Positions 55,546-64,000 of a stretch of DNA of 64,000 nt are shown piece by piece (the stretch's first letter is position 1; each line of letters opens with the position of its first letter). The notes beneath the pieces are model-generated. The model saw only the letters and a program-made list of their open reading frames with translations, made no database searches and was not told where the DNA came from. Origin of the DNA: Bradyrhizobium diazoefficiens (GTDB lineage: Bacteria > Pseudomonadota > Alphaproteobacteria > Rhizobiales > Xanthobacteraceae); contig NZ_CP067041.1 of assembly GCF_016599855.1 (NCBI RefSeq), positions 4,836,001-4,900,000 of the forward strand, given 5' to 3'. The translations under genes and the position numbers were made by a program.

Positions 55546-56124
55546 ATGGCGAAGAACAGCGCAAAGGACATCGAGGTCAAGGCCTTCGCCACGCATCAAT
55601 TGATCACGCAGCCCAATCCGCTGCGCAAGGTGCTGCGCCGTGTCGAAGAAAAGGACATGGACGATCCGATTGCCCGCGCCGAGCAGGCGCTGGCAGGCCT
55701 TGCCAGTGAGTTCAGGGACTGGATGACGACCGAGGTCAACCGCCTGTCGGCCGCCTACGTCGCCATCCGCAACGAGGGCTTCACCAAGGAGCGGCGCGAC
55801 GAGCTGTTCCACGCCGCGCACGACATCAAAGGCGACGCCGCCACGTTCGGCTTTCCAGCCGCGGCAGGAGTTGCCGAGAGCCTGTGCCGCCTCGTCGAGC
55901 ACGCGCCGGATCTCGAGAAGGTGCCGGCCGAGCTGTTTACGCACCACATCAACGCAATCCTCGCCATCGTGCTCGAGAATACCAAGCTCGACAGCATCAG
56001 CGTCTCCGCCGAGCTCAGCCGCCGTCTGCGCAAGGTCGCCGACGATTATCTCGCCGACGTCAACCGCGACCGCCCCGAGCATCTCGAAGTGATCCTGGCG
56101 CCGAGCATCGTGCCGGCGGAGTAA
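55546..56124 (+). CDS. Hpt (histidine phosphotransfer) domain protein
   Basis: 192 residues. An Hpt four-helix bundle with the phosphorylatable His in HAAHDIKGDAATFGF near residue 94 and a following LCRLVE helix. It is downstream of the receiver gene and probably receives or gives phosphate to it. The ATG at 55546 follows a GAGG-poor leader (GAGGCAGGC). Confidence 0.85.
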   Translation: MAKNSAKDIEVKAFATHQLITQPNPLRKVLRRVEEKDMDDPIARAEQALAGLASEFRDWMTTEVNRLSAAYVAIRNEGFTKERRDELFHAAHDIKGDAATFGFPAAAGVAESLCRLVEHAPDLEKVPAELFTHHINAILAIVLENTKLDSISVSAELSRRLRKVADDYLADVNRDRPEHLEVILAPSIVPAE

Positions 56125-56142
56125 GGCTCCGCTCCCGCCCCT

Positions 56143-56223
56143 CGTCATTGCGAGCGCAGCGAAGCAATCCAGACTGTCCCCGCGGACGGATTTCTGGATT
56201 GCTTCGCTGCGCTCGCAATGACG
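56143..56223. repeat. Intergenic inverted repeat (REP-like, CGTCATTGCGAGCG family)
   Basis: The 31-bp arm from CGTCATTGCGAGCGCAGCGA at 56143 is the exact reverse complement of 56193-56223, with 19 nt between. This palindrome is dispersed in many Bradyrhizobium and Rhodopseudomonas genomes between genes. It can form a large hairpin and may also end the Hpt transcript. Confidence 0.8.
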
Positions 56224-56245
56224 GAGTTTACAGGTCCCGCGTAAG

Positions 56246-57421
56246 CTACGCTGCAATCAGGTCGTCATACACCGGATCGATCGCGTCTTCCGCGACCAGC
56301 TCGTCACAGAACAGCCTCGCCTCTTCGCGCGCGGATTCGGTGGCGAAGCGGCGCAGCAGAATCATCAGCGGCTCAGTAGCGCCGCGGTCGGTCTCGCAAT
56401 GGGTAAGCACGCGCTCGACCATGCGCCGGCGTAAGCGGGCTGCGGTGTCGTCGGTGTCGACAAAGCCCTGCTCGTGGCAGGCATCGAGCGCGACCTGGAA
56501 GGCCGCGAACGTCGCCTCAGGCAACCCCGCGCGGCGAAGCAGCGCGTGCAGACTGTTGCCGCCGCGATCATGCAGCAGTGCGGAGACGCGTGCCAGCGGC
56601 AGATCGGCGAGTTCAGCGAGTGCCGCATCAAACAGTTCGAGATTACTCGACAGCAGCGCACGCAGGATCAAACCCGCGGTGAGCTGGCCGGTAATACGCA
56701 GATGCTTCACTAGGCCCCGCATGTCTTCGCCACGCGAGCGCGCTGCGATATTCATGGTGGAGCGATCACGCGCCTCGATGGTCATGCGCTCGGCACGGTC
56801 GGCGCTCAGCCAGTTTCGCGCCACGACGAATTGCGCCAGGGTCTCGGAGAGCTTCGCCACCAGTGCGGCACGCGTTGCGGCCGGAATATCGTCCAGTACC
56901 AGCATCGCCTCGCGGATCGCGGCGAGATGGCCGTGACGCTCGACGATGCGATTCCACGAGAACGGTGCGAGCTCGGCGTGGGGATTTTCGATCAGCTCCA
57001 ATGCGGCGGCAGCGCAGCCGACCTCGGCAATGGCGGCGCAGACCGATACCGGCAGCGCGATGCGGCGGGCGACCGCGCATTGCACCTCGTCGTTGCCGGT
57101 CGCGACGATGTCGACCAGATCGGCATCGATCAGCAGCGGCGAATGTTCGAGCACAGGCAGCGCCACGGTCGGCTGGTCCGCCGACAGCGCTCGCACGATC
57201 GACGCCGGGGCGTCCGTGCTGCGGGCAAAAGCCTCAGCCATCGCCTGCCGCACCAGCGGCGAGGGATCGTCGAGCAGCATCAGCAGGGCGCCCTCGGCGG
57301 CGACGCGGTCGTCATGGGAAAGGTCTGAGATCAACCAGGCCCGGGCTAATGCTCGCGTTGCCTCCGCCCGCTCACCGGCTGGCGCGGTCCTGATCCAATT
57401 GATAAACTGCCGAACAATCAT
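56246..57421 (-). CDS. DUF2336 protein
   Basis: 391 residues, almost all helical with HEAT-like repeats: LMLLDDPSPLVRQAMAEAFA, VDIVATGNDEVQCAVARRI, ITGQLTAGLILRALLSSNLELFDAALAEL. DUF2336 is common in Alphaproteobacteria, often near flagellar or signalling genes; its role is not known. The frame has a clean ATG at 57421. Confidence 0.88.
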   Translation of the reverse strand: MIVRQFINWIRTAPAGERAEATRALARAWLISDLSHDDRVAAEGALLMLLDDPSPLVRQAMAEAFARSTDAPASIVRALSADQPTVALPVLEHSPLLIDADLVDIVATGNDEVQCAVARRIALPVSVCAAIAEVGCAAAALELIENPHAELAPFSWNRIVERHGHLAAIREAMLVLDDIPAATRAALVAKLSETLAQFVVARNWLSADRAERMTIEARDRSTMNIAARSRGEDMRGLVKHLRITGQLTAGLILRALLSSNLELFDAALAELADLPLARVSALLHDRGGNSLHALLRRAGLPEATFAAFQVALDACHEQGFVDTDDTAARLRRRMVERVLTHCETDRGATEPLMILLRRFATESAREEARLFCDELVAEDAIDPVYDDLIAA

Positions 57422-57575
57422 GCTGCTTCCGGCTTACACAACAAACGAAAATGGTGACGGCCCGTCACCTGCAATACAAAATAAACCACGACGCTTAACA
57501 AAGCGTTCACCATAACTGGCTGGTTTTATTGATGATTTGTTAAGGCCGGAAGGTGCCCGACGGCGCAGCGGCGCG

Positions 57576-58592
57576 CTAGCTCGAGAAGGTGCCGCTGCGA
57601 TCGCTGAAGAGATCGAGCGGTTGCGGCGGCCGCACGTCAGGCGTGACTGACGTAACTGACGTGAGCGAGGCATTATTGCCCCACAATTTTTGCACAGTGG
57701 TCGAGACCGGCTGCGTCGCATCGCCCGGCTGATAGATTGAACGAAACGCAGGTGCAGTCGGTGTGTTGTCGGCCACCGTTGCCGGCGATGTCGCGCTCAC
57801 AGGCGTCACCGAACGCGAGTCCGGAAAAGTCTGGAGATAGGCCGCACCACTGGCCATCGGCGCGGCGGGCTGCACGCCGTTGGCGGCGGCAACTTGCGTC
57901 GTCGAAGGCGTGTCGCCATACATCGCCATCGCGCTGCGCGTCGATCTTGCATTCGAGGCGCTGGCATAGCGCGCATTCAGCACCGAGTAGACTTCGGAGA
58001 CACTGCGCGCGCGACCATCCTTGGCGTAGAAGATCGAGCGGTTGGCCGATGCCGCATTGGGAAACAGCCGCGCACCGACGGCTTGCGGATTGTCCTCGGC
58101 ATTGGCGATCAGTTTCGCCGCGCCGCCGACGCCCATGAAATGGGCCATATAGAGTTCGCTGTCGGACGGCCTGCGGCCAAGCAGACCGGTGAGCTTGAAA
58201 CTGTTGGACTGCGTCAGCGCCGCCGCCATGCTGGATGCGGCTTCCGGATCGTCACGCAGCTTCATGATCGAGCGCTTCATGAAGGGATCGTCGACAGTGT
58301 AGGTGCCGGAGGACGTCCTGGTGATGGCATCGGCATAGTTGCCATAGCCGAGCTGAGTGCCCGCCTCCTTCACCGTGCCGAGCCAGGTCTGGTCGATGAA
58401 CTGATAGAGGCCGTGAGCGGATGAGGTAGTGGCGCCGGCTGAGGGATCGAAATCCGATTCCATCTTGGCCGTGGTCAGCAAGTATTCGAAGCTGACGCCG
58501 GTCTGGCTCGAGGCCTGTTTGATCGCGCCCGCAACACGCCGCGCACCATCCGCTGCAGCCGTCTGCGAGGCACTGGAATTGTCGACCGACAT
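57576..58592 (-). CDS. Lytic transglycosylase-like (SLT-domain) protein
   Basis: 338 residues. SLT-like core at about 20-190: SFEYLLTTAKMESDFDPSAGATTSSAHGLYQFIDQTW holds the catalytic Glu (MES) and the GLYQF motif. The rest is Ser/Thr/Pro-rich. It cleaves peptidoglycan, perhaps for flagellar or secretion assembly. No clear signal peptide, so export would need another route. I start at ATG 58592; the upstream 22 codons look non-coding. Confidence 0.82.
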   Translation of the reverse strand: MSVDNSSASQTAAADGARRVAGAIKQASSQTGVSFEYLLTTAKMESDFDPSAGATTSSAHGLYQFIDQTWLGTVKEAGTQLGYGNYADAITRTSSGTYTVDDPFMKRSIMKLRDDPEAASSMAAALTQSNSFKLTGLLGRRPSDSELYMAHFMGVGGAAKLIANAEDNPQAVGARLFPNAASANRSIFYAKDGRARSVSEVYSVLNARYASASNARSTRSAMAMYGDTPSTTQVAAANGVQPAAPMASGAAYLQTFPDSRSVTPVSATSPATVADNTPTAPAFRSIYQPGDATQPVSTTVQKLWGNNASLTSVTSVTPDVRPPQPLDLFSDRSGTFSS

Positions 58593-58698
58593 GATGGCTT
58601 GACCGGCCTTGCGCGACGTTTGAGCGGCGCCGGCAATTCGGACGCCTGATCGTCCCACCGTGGGACAGGTAGCGTTAATGCGAGGTTAATTTGGCTTC

Positions 58699-58798
58699 CG
58701 TCATTCCGGGCGCGCGACGCGCGAACCCGGAATCTCGAGATTCTCAGGTGCGCAATTGCGCACCATAGTTCGGCTCTTCGAGCCGCCCCGGAATGACG
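58699..58798. repeat. Intergenic inverted repeat (CGTCATTCCGGG family)
   Basis: CGTCATTCCGGG at 58699-58710 is the reverse complement of CCCGGAATGACG at 58787-58798. Between them lie nested palindromes (CGCGCGACGCGCG, GGTGCGCAATTGCGCACC). A different member of the genus-wide intergenic palindrome class from the one at 56143. Confidence 0.75.
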
Positions 58799-58803
58799 AA
58801 GGC

Positions 58804-59226
58804 TTACTTCTTATACACCGCGTCCGGATCGAACAGCCTGACCGCGTCGACGAAGACGAGCTTCGCCCTGCCGCCTTCAGCCTCGACCTTCCGGTAGAAG
58901 CAGGACCGGCGACCGGTGTGGCAGGCGGCGCCGATCTGCTCGACGCGGAGCCAGATCGCATCCTGGTCGCAATCGGTGCGGATCTCGATCACGCGCTGGG
59001 TCTGACCTGAAGTCTCACCTTTTCGCCACAAGGCATTGCGCGAGCGGCTGAAGTACCATGCATCGCCGGTCGCAATGGTCTTGCGCAGCGCCTCCTCATT
59101 CATGTGCGCGACCATGAGGACGTCGCCGGTGGCAACATCGGTCGCGACGCACGTCACGAGGCCGGCGGCGTCGAACTTGGGCAGGAAGTTCAGACCTTCC
59201 TCGATCTCATGCGAGTGAGCGGACAC
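58804..59226 (-). CDS. hisI: Phosphoribosyl-AMP cyclohydrolase
   Basis: 140 residues. The HisI motifs are all present: [61 protein letters not shown] with zinc-binding Cys residues. It opens the purine ring of PR-AMP in histidine synthesis. A stand-alone HisI without HisE fusion, as usual in Alphaproteobacteria. It follows folE on the same strand. Confidence 0.95.
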   Translation of the reverse strand: MSAHSHEIEEGLNFLPKFDAAGLVTCVATDVATGDVLMVAHMNEEALRKTIATGDAWYFSRSRNALWRKGETSGQTQRVIEIRTDCDQDAIWLRVEQIGAACHTGRRSCFYRKVEAEGGRAKLVFVDAVRLFDPDAVYKK

Positions 59227-59253
59227 AGCAAGTCTCGCCAGTTATTTGCGAGG

Positions 59254-59946
59254 TCAGCGCGTCGTGCCTCGCACTAGGGACAGGAAACGGGCCTGCTCCG
59301 CCGGATTGTCGCGGAACATGCCGGTGAAGCGGCTGGTGAAGGTGGAGGCGCCGTGCTTCGCGACGCCACGCACCGACATGCAGGTATGCTCGGCCTCGAT
59401 CAGGACGGCAACGCCGCGTGGCTTCAGAACCTCGTCGATCGCGGCTGCGATCTGCGCCGTCAGATGCTCCTGGGTCTGGAGCCGACGCGCGAAGATGTCG
59501 GTCAGGCGGGCGAGCTTCGACAGCCCGACGACGCGCTCCACCGGAGTGTAGGCGATGTGCGCCTTGCCGTAGAACGGCATCATGTGGTGCTCGCATTGCG
59601 AGGTGAACTCGATGTCGCGCACTAGCACGAAATCGTCATAGCCGGCGGTCTCGCCGAAGGTGCGGTCGAGCACCTCTGCCGGGCATTGGTGGTAGCCCTG
59701 ATAGAGCTCGTCGAAGGCCTCGACCACGCGGCGCGGCGTGTCGAGCAGGCCCTCGCGCGCGGTATTCTCGCCGATATAGGCGAGCAGTGTCTTGACCGCC
59801 GCTTCCGCCTCGGCACGCGCGGGACGCGGTTGGTCGGCGCGGACCGCGGCTGCGAGGAATTCAGAGGGATCAAGCTCCGCCGGGCGGCTCTCGGGCTGCC
59901 GATCGGAAGGCTTGTTTGGGCGGATGGATTTGATCGTAGCGTCCAT
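59254..59946 (-). CDS. folE: GTP cyclohydrolase I (type IA)
   Basis: 230 residues. Core motifs: [40 protein letters not shown] with zinc Cys and His, [23 protein letters not shown], and [15 protein letters not shown]. It makes dihydroneopterin triphosphate for folate. The first 45 residues are a variable extension. I start at ATG 59946 behind GGAGT; 60003 is the alternative. Confidence 0.95.
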   Translation of the reverse strand: MDATIKSIRPNKPSDRQPESRPAELDPSEFLAAAVRADQPRPARAEAEAAVKTLLAYIGENTAREGLLDTPRRVVEAFDELYQGYHQCPAEVLDRTFGETAGYDDFVLVRDIEFTSQCEHHMMPFYGKAHIAYTPVERVVGLSKLARLTDIFARRLQTQEHLTAQIAAAIDEVLKPRGVAVLIEAEHTCMSVRGVAKHGASTFTSRFTGMFRDNPAEQARFLSLVRGTTR

Positions 59947-60188
59947 GTCTACTCCGTTCGACGGCCTTGCGGCCGGAGTGTCACCGGCAGACGGGGCGGA
60001 CAAGCCGCCGGACGCCTGAAGAAAACAGTTTTGACGAAAAAGGCCCCTGGGTCATCACGCTGGCAGCGCAGATCTGGATCACCGCTGCCGCACCGCTGGA
60101 CTGTTTTTCCGCCAGTTCCAACCCTATATAGGACCCTGGACGGCGCCCGCCAAGGCCGATCCGGCCCGGAAGTGTTGGACACCATCAC

Positions 60189-60644
60189 ATGCTGAACGAC
60201 ATCTATAACAAGCGCATCATCGAGCTGGCGGGGAATATTCCGCGCCTCGGGCGATTGTCGGAGCCCGATGCCACCGCCACCGCGCATTCCAAGCTGTGCG
60301 GTTCGACCGTGAAGATCGACCTCAAGATGGAGGGCGACACCGTCACCGACTTCGCGCATGACGTGAAGGCCTGCGCGCTGGGCCAGGCTTCTTCATCCAT
60401 CATGGCAAGTCATGTGGTCGGCTCGACCGCAAGCGAACTCCGTGACTTACGCGAAACCGTTCGCAAGATGCTCAAGGAGAATGGCGCTCCTCCTGAAGGC
60501 AAATGGGAGGAAATCAAATTCCTCGAGCCGGTCCGCGACTACAAGGCGCGCCATGCCTCGACGCTGCTGACCTTCGATGCCGTGGTCGATGCGATCGGCC
60601 AGATCGAAGCGAAAGCGAAGCAGCCGGCCGCTGCGCAGGGCTGA
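60189..60644 (+). CDS. IscU/NifU-like iron-sulphur scaffold protein
   Basis: 151 residues. The fold and two of three ligand cysteines are visible: HSKLCGSTVK and VKACALGQASSSI. At the third place, where IscU/SufU proteins have a Cys in RxxC, this protein has RHASTLLTF, that is Ala or Ser. It may use another ligand or be a carrier variant. It is divergent from folE. Confidence 0.85.
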   Translation: MLNDIYNKRIIELAGNIPRLGRLSEPDATATAHSKLCGSTVKIDLKMEGDTVTDFAHDVKACALGQASSSIMASHVVGSTASELRDLRETVRKMLKENGAPPEGKWEEIKFLEPVRDYKARHASTLLTFDAVVDAIGQIEAKAKQPAAAQG

Positions 60645-60711
60645 ACTCCGCCGTTATCGCACAGCGGGATTCGCGCTGACGCGCACCCCGAGCGACATCC
60701 ACGATCTCGAA

Positions 60712-61641
60712 TTACTTCTGCGATCCCGTGCTCGGCGCCGCGCCAGTCGGCACCATGGCCTCCGCCGTCTTGGTCGATTTGGCAGGTTCCTGCTGCGGCT
60801 GTTCCGGCTGCTCGCCGAACCTCGCCTGCGTCTTCGGCGCCAGCTCCGCCATCGCGGGCGCCGCGACATTCACATTCGGCAGCACGTCGGCCACGAGATC
60901 CGTCGTCACGAGATTGGTGAGCTTCAGCTCGGCCGTGTCGAGCTCGTGGAGGTCTTCCCAAGGCGCCACGTTGAGCGCGAGCGACAGGAGATCGCCGGCG
61001 CCGCCCATGTCAAAGGTGTATTTGGCGAGCCGGCCGATATCGCGCTCCACGATCGTCAGATCCTGCGCGCTATAGCTTGCGGACCGCGCATCGTCGGCAC
61101 GGTCGCCCATCCAGATCTGGTGGACGCGGACGTGGGCGGCTTCCGGCACATACCGCTTCTTGCCGGCCAGCAGCAGGAACACGCACATGGATTCGCAATA
61201 GGCTTCCGAGGCGATCGCCGGACGGGCGCTCTGCCCGCCGCGCTTCTGCTGCGTGATGCCGACCGTGGTCAACAGGCCGAGATTGCGGAAACGCCGCCCG
61301 AGCGTGATCGCGTCGTTGACGGAACCGCCACTGGAGTCGAGCACGACGGTGGCGCCGCCAAGCTGGCGCCCGCGGGCGAAATCCTCGAAATCCTTGGGTG
61401 TATCGGCGGTGATGATGCCGACCGCGCTGACCCAGCCGCGGCAGTTCGGCTCGCAGGCGACCCAGCCAAACTTCATCGGCAGCTTGCGCTCTTCGAGGGC
61501 AGCACCGGCTCTGGCCGACGACCCGATTGTCGCGACGGCGCCAGCCAGCACGACACCACATACGGCGGTTCCCACTAACAACCAGCCGCGAAGGTTAAAC
61601 GACTTCAGAAGTTTCAAACCGATCCCTTCCCCAAGCCCCAT
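60712..61641 (-). CDS. Periplasmic Clp-protease-fold (ClpP/crotonase-like) protein
   Basis: 309 residues. A signal anchor near the front (FNLRGWLLVGTAVCGVVLAG), then a ClpP-like fold: VVLDSSGGSVNDAITLGRRFR, a Cys-flanked nucleophile region EAYCESMCVFLLLAGKKRYV with a candidate catalytic Ser, and HVRVHQIWMG with His. The C-terminus is Pro/Glu-rich. This group is frequent in Bradyrhizobium; its peptidase activity is not proven. Confidence 0.75.
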   Translation of the reverse strand: MGLGEGIGLKLLKSFNLRGWLLVGTAVCGVVLAGAVATIGSSARAGAALEERKLPMKFGWVACEPNCRGWVSAVGIITADTPKDFEDFARGRQLGGATVVLDSSGGSVNDAITLGRRFRNLGLLTTVGITQQKRGGQSARPAIASEAYCESMCVFLLLAGKKRYVPEAAHVRVHQIWMGDRADDARSASYSAQDLTIVERDIGRLAKYTFDMGGAGDLLSLALNVAPWEDLHELDTAELKLTNLVTTDLVADVLPNVNVAAPAMAELAPKTQARFGEQPEQPQQEPAKSTKTAEAMVPTGAAPSTGSQK

Positions 61642-61858
61642 TGGCGCGATTATCCCCGCTTCGCGCTCGATGAGTCGATCATACAGACGTATGTTTCCAC
61701 GAGTGTCACAAAAATGGTATCCGGGGGACTACAGCTCGTCCATACGACTTGCTGCACTGCTCCCTAAAAACATGCAAAATATGGCGGCGGCGCAACGGGT
61801 TGAGGTTTCCTGCGCGGGAACCGCGCAATTCAGAGCAGAAATTTGTAGCAGAGCGCAC

Positions 61859-62194
61859 ATGAAGTATTCAGCCTGCGAGCATTGTTCCAGTTCCGTCACA
61901 GGCGCGCTTCGGCTTCCGCGCAGATTCGGCCGCGCGCTGATCTGGGTCTACCGACACACGCTCTCGCCGCTGGTCGGCTACAATTGCCGACACCTGCCGA
62001 CCTGCTCCGTCTATGGCGACGAGGCGATCGAGCGGTTTGGACTGTGGGCTGGCGGCTGGATGACGCTCGCCCGGCTGCTGCGCTGCAACCCCTTCGGCAC
62101 GTCCGGTATCGACAACGTGCCTCTCACGGCGCCACGAGGCGCGCTCTGGTATCTGCCCTGGCGTTACGGCCGTTGGCGTGGCGTCAATGCCTGA
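61859..62194 (+). CDS. yidD: Membrane protein insertion efficiency factor YidD
   Basis: 111 residues. The typical YidD order: LIWVYRHTLSPLVGYNCRHLPTCSVYGDEAIERFG, WMTLARLLRCNPFGTSGIDNVP, with conserved Cys residues. It helps the YidC insertase at the inner membrane. Here it is not beside rpmH/rnpA/yidC, as often in Rhizobiales. The start at 61859 (MKYS) gives the usual length. Confidence 0.92.
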   Translation: MKYSACEHCSSSVTGALRLPRRFGRALIWVYRHTLSPLVGYNCRHLPTCSVYGDEAIERFGLWAGGWMTLARLLRCNPFGTSGIDNVPLTAPRGALWYLPWRYGRWRGVNA

Positions 62195-62283
62195 GTTCGT
62201 TACCGGGCCAGGTCTCGCGGTCTGAACGGAACCTTCAACTTCCTCCTCGCGTTGTTGTAATGCTCCCGCGGGAGGAAACAACA

Positions 62284-62496
62284 ATGCGCTGGAAAATCAG
62301 CCCTCATTTTCACTTCAGATTTGGTTCCCATCTTAGCTTTAATCCAAGGGATCATGATCCCCGGACGATAGACATGCTTGCGATCATCGCGCTGCTCGTC
62401 CTCGTCGTCGGCTCGGGTTGGTATCTCGCGGCAAGCCTTGCAACGCCGCCAAGCACGACAGCGTTCATCGTGCCGAGCCAGAGCGTGCACTGGTAG
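62284..62496 (+). CDS. Small membrane protein
   Basis: 70 residues: a basic, His-rich front (MRWKISPHFHFRFGSHL) and one hydrophobic helix (MLAIIALLVLVVGSGWYLAA). AGGA precedes the ATG. Function unknown; its stop abuts the convergent gene end at 62497. Confidence 0.6.
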   Translation: MRWKISPHFHFRFGSHLSFNPRDHDPRTIDMLAIIALLVLVVGSGWYLAASLATPPSTTAFIVPSQSVHW

Positions 62497-63708
62497 CTAA
62501 CGGAACCAGAAGAAACGTCCGGGCGGCGGTGGGAACGACTCGGGCGGACGTGGCCGCTTTGGCCGCGGTCTCGGCGGGGGCTCGGCGGATGAAGTGGTTT
62601 CCGCGGGCGGTGCGGCCTCGCTCCCTGCGACTTTCACCGACAGCAGCAAATTCGACTCATGCGTCCGCCAGCGATAGCCGACGCCGAAATCGATCGGCTG
62701 GGCGCGTGTGAACAATCCGGCGTAGCGCTCCTGATAGCGGCCGGGGAATTTGTCAATCGGCCCAAGATAACGGCCGAACGGGAAGAAGCGCCACTGCCGC
62801 GGATTGTAATTGGCAAGCGGAATGCCGGAATCGTCCTGGATGATGGTCGCGCTGTTGGCGAGCAGCCAGTCGCGCGCAACGGTGAAGTTGCCGCCGTGCA
62901 AGAGATACGACGCGCTCTTGATCAGACTGTTGCCGGGCCCAAGCGTCTCGCAGAATTTCAAGAAGCCGGCGGCGCGCGCGCCTGAATTGGAAAGATCGGT
63001 CGAGAAATAATATAGCGTGCGCGCCTCGCCGTCGGGGCCTGCAAAGGTGATGCGGACGCCGCGTGTGGCGTTCGGCCCCGGATTGTCATTGCCCGTGTGC
63101 ATTCCGCCCTTGTTGTCGAGCGCGACCATCTCGACGTTGCGGATGGTCTTGCCGGAGCGCGCCAGGAAGACATAGAGGATCGGCAAGGTGCCATTGACCT
63201 GGTTGGCGTGCAGATCGGCCTTCATCTGTTTGGTGATGAAGAACGAAAAGCTCAGGATGGAGCCGAGCGAGCGCTCGACATTGTAAAGCGCGGCATTGAC
63301 CGAGCCGCGCGGCAGCCTGGACAGATCAGGGACCGCACCGACCGGCTCCAGCGCACCCAGCACATAGTTGCTGGCCTTCGAATAGAAAGCGTTGGCATAG
63401 AGGAAATCCGGGCCGCTGAACAAATAGAACATGGTCGGCCTGGGCGCGGCGAGATTGACGTCGGACCAGCTCCGGATCTTCGACAATTGCCGTTGTTCGA
63501 GCTGGGCGAAGGCGCCGTCGAAAAACTTTGCGTGATGCTGCCAAGATGGATCCTTGGTGAGCGCCACCAGCGGCGAGTCCGCCGAAGGCTGCATGCCCGC
63601 GAGGAAGCGCGCGGTGTCGTCGAAGGTGACCTCGGCCGCCCGCGCGGACGAGATGGCCGCGACCAAAAGGCCAAAAGCGACGGCCGCAAGTCTCACCGGT
63701 CGAAACAT
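62497..63708 (-). CDS. Secreted hypothetical protein, Pro-rich tail
   Basis: 403 residues. Signal peptide MFRPVRLAAVAFGLLVAAISSARA, then a single globular domain with FYLFSGPDFLYANAFY, NATRGVRITFAGPDG and YLLHGGNFTVARDWLLANSATIIQDDSGIP. The last 40 residues are Pro/Arg-rich. A periplasmic family of unknown function. Confidence 0.75.
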   Translation of the reverse strand: MFRPVRLAAVAFGLLVAAISSARAAEVTFDDTARFLAGMQPSADSPLVALTKDPSWQHHAKFFDGAFAQLEQRQLSKIRSWSDVNLAAPRPTMFYLFSGPDFLYANAFYSKASNYVLGALEPVGAVPDLSRLPRGSVNAALYNVERSLGSILSFSFFITKQMKADLHANQVNGTLPILYVFLARSGKTIRNVEMVALDNKGGMHTGNDNPGPNATRGVRITFAGPDGEARTLYYFSTDLSNSGARAAGFLKFCETLGPGNSLIKSASYLLHGGNFTVARDWLLANSATIIQDDSGIPLANYNPRQWRFFPFGRYLGPIDKFPGRYQERYAGLFTRAQPIDFGVGYRWRTHESNLLLSVKVAGSEAAPPAETTSSAEPPPRPRPKRPRPPESFPPPPGRFFWFR

Positions 63709-63710
63709 GT

Positions 63711-64000
63711 CTATTCGCGGTTATGTGACGTGGCAGCGGCGACCGGCCGCCTGCGGAAAACAGCATAAATCAACAGGCCCGAGAACATGACGAGCATCCC
63801 CGACAGCGACTGCACAGGCCGCTCGGTCAGGAGGTAGTACATCATGGATGCCGTCACGAGCAGGAAAATGAGCGGCGTGAACGGGTATCCCCAAGCACGA
63901 TAGGGCCGCGGCAAGTCCGGATCGGTGATGCGAAGCTTGATGACGCCGGCCACCGTGAAGAACGAGCAGAACAGCAGCGAGAACTGGATGAAGTCGAGCA
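63711..64000 (-). CDS. APC-family amino acid permease (C-terminal part, runs off the window)
   Basis: The open frame continues past 64000. The visible end has FFTVAGVIKLRITDPDLPRPYRAWGYPFTP, the familiar C-terminal loop of LAT/APC permeases, followed by two membrane helices and SHNRE. The start is outside the window. Confidence 0.85.
   Translation of the reverse strand, partial: LDFIQFSLLFCSFFTVAGVIKLRITDPDLPRPYRAWGYPFTPLIFLLVTASMMYYLLTERPVQSLSGMLVMFSGLLIYAVFRRRPVAAATSHNRE

Noticed and set aside
1..64000. CRISPR arrays, prophage structural genes or insertion sequences
   Set aside because: No regularly spaced repeats, no phage morphogenesis genes, and no recognisable transposase or integrase were seen on either strand.

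Overview
The window looks like a chromosomal segment of a high-GC alphaproteobacterium of the Bradyrhizobium/Nitrobacteraceae type. The reasons are the gene content on the right (DUF2336 protein, single-domain receiver plus Hpt protein, Omp25-like barrel, periplasmic Clp-fold protein, many small secreted proteins), the intergenic inverted repeats of the CGTCATTGCGAGCGCAGCGA type, and the codon usage. This assignment is inference; no rRNA gene is present to settle it.

Layout. (1) 0.4-8.8 kb: a sugar or sugar-acid uptake and oxidation operon. A FadR/NanR-like repressor diverges from a periplasmic binding protein, a double ABC ATPase, a fused two-domain permease (YtfQ/YtfR/YtfT+YjfF-like), an enolase-superfamily acid-sugar dehydratase and a GMC flavin oxidoreductase. 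TGGTNNNACCA palindromes lie in the divergent promoter region. (2) 8.8-35.7 kb: an accessory, defence-like region of lower GC, with decayed genes and no integrase. It holds a SAM-domain/adenylate cyclase/AAA/TPR regulator broken by a frameshift, a methyltransferase, an acyl-ligase/carrier/condensation protein, a SIR2-type remnant, an RloC-like AAA nuclease, a GIY-YIG/DUF4357 nuclease, a 1574-residue DUF4011-helicase-nuclease-DUF3320 protein (Hhe-like), a DUF2130 protein, a frameshifted XRE regulator, a large SF2 helicase with a nuclease-like C-terminus, an HNH pseudogene and a SRAP fragment. It ends beside a tRNA-Gly(TCC) gene. (3) 35.7-64 kb: ordinary chromosome, including tRNA-Gly, tRNA-Tyr and tRNA-Thr, UvrD-like helicase, TrmH/RlmB methyltransferase, surface proteins, NAD kinase, receiver/Hpt pair, hisI, folE, an IscU-like scaffold and yidD. 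An amino acid permease runs off the right end.

The most unusual signal is a composite repeat present four times, all in the same orientation, at 9.23, 18.54, 22.65 and 35.17 kb: ACTGATAAG, 14 nt, CTTATCAGT. In three copies it is followed after exactly 13 nt by CCATTT, and in two of those by a further CTTATCAG half-site. The copies divide the accessory region into modules and lie beside truncated genes. They could be recombination sites of a modular island or operators of a shared regulator. A second unusual locus is at 35.96-36.12 kb: a 14-codon frame behind a Shine-Dalgarno sequence complementary to the whole 16S 3' tail, with the SD inside a possible hairpin and a strong terminator downstream.
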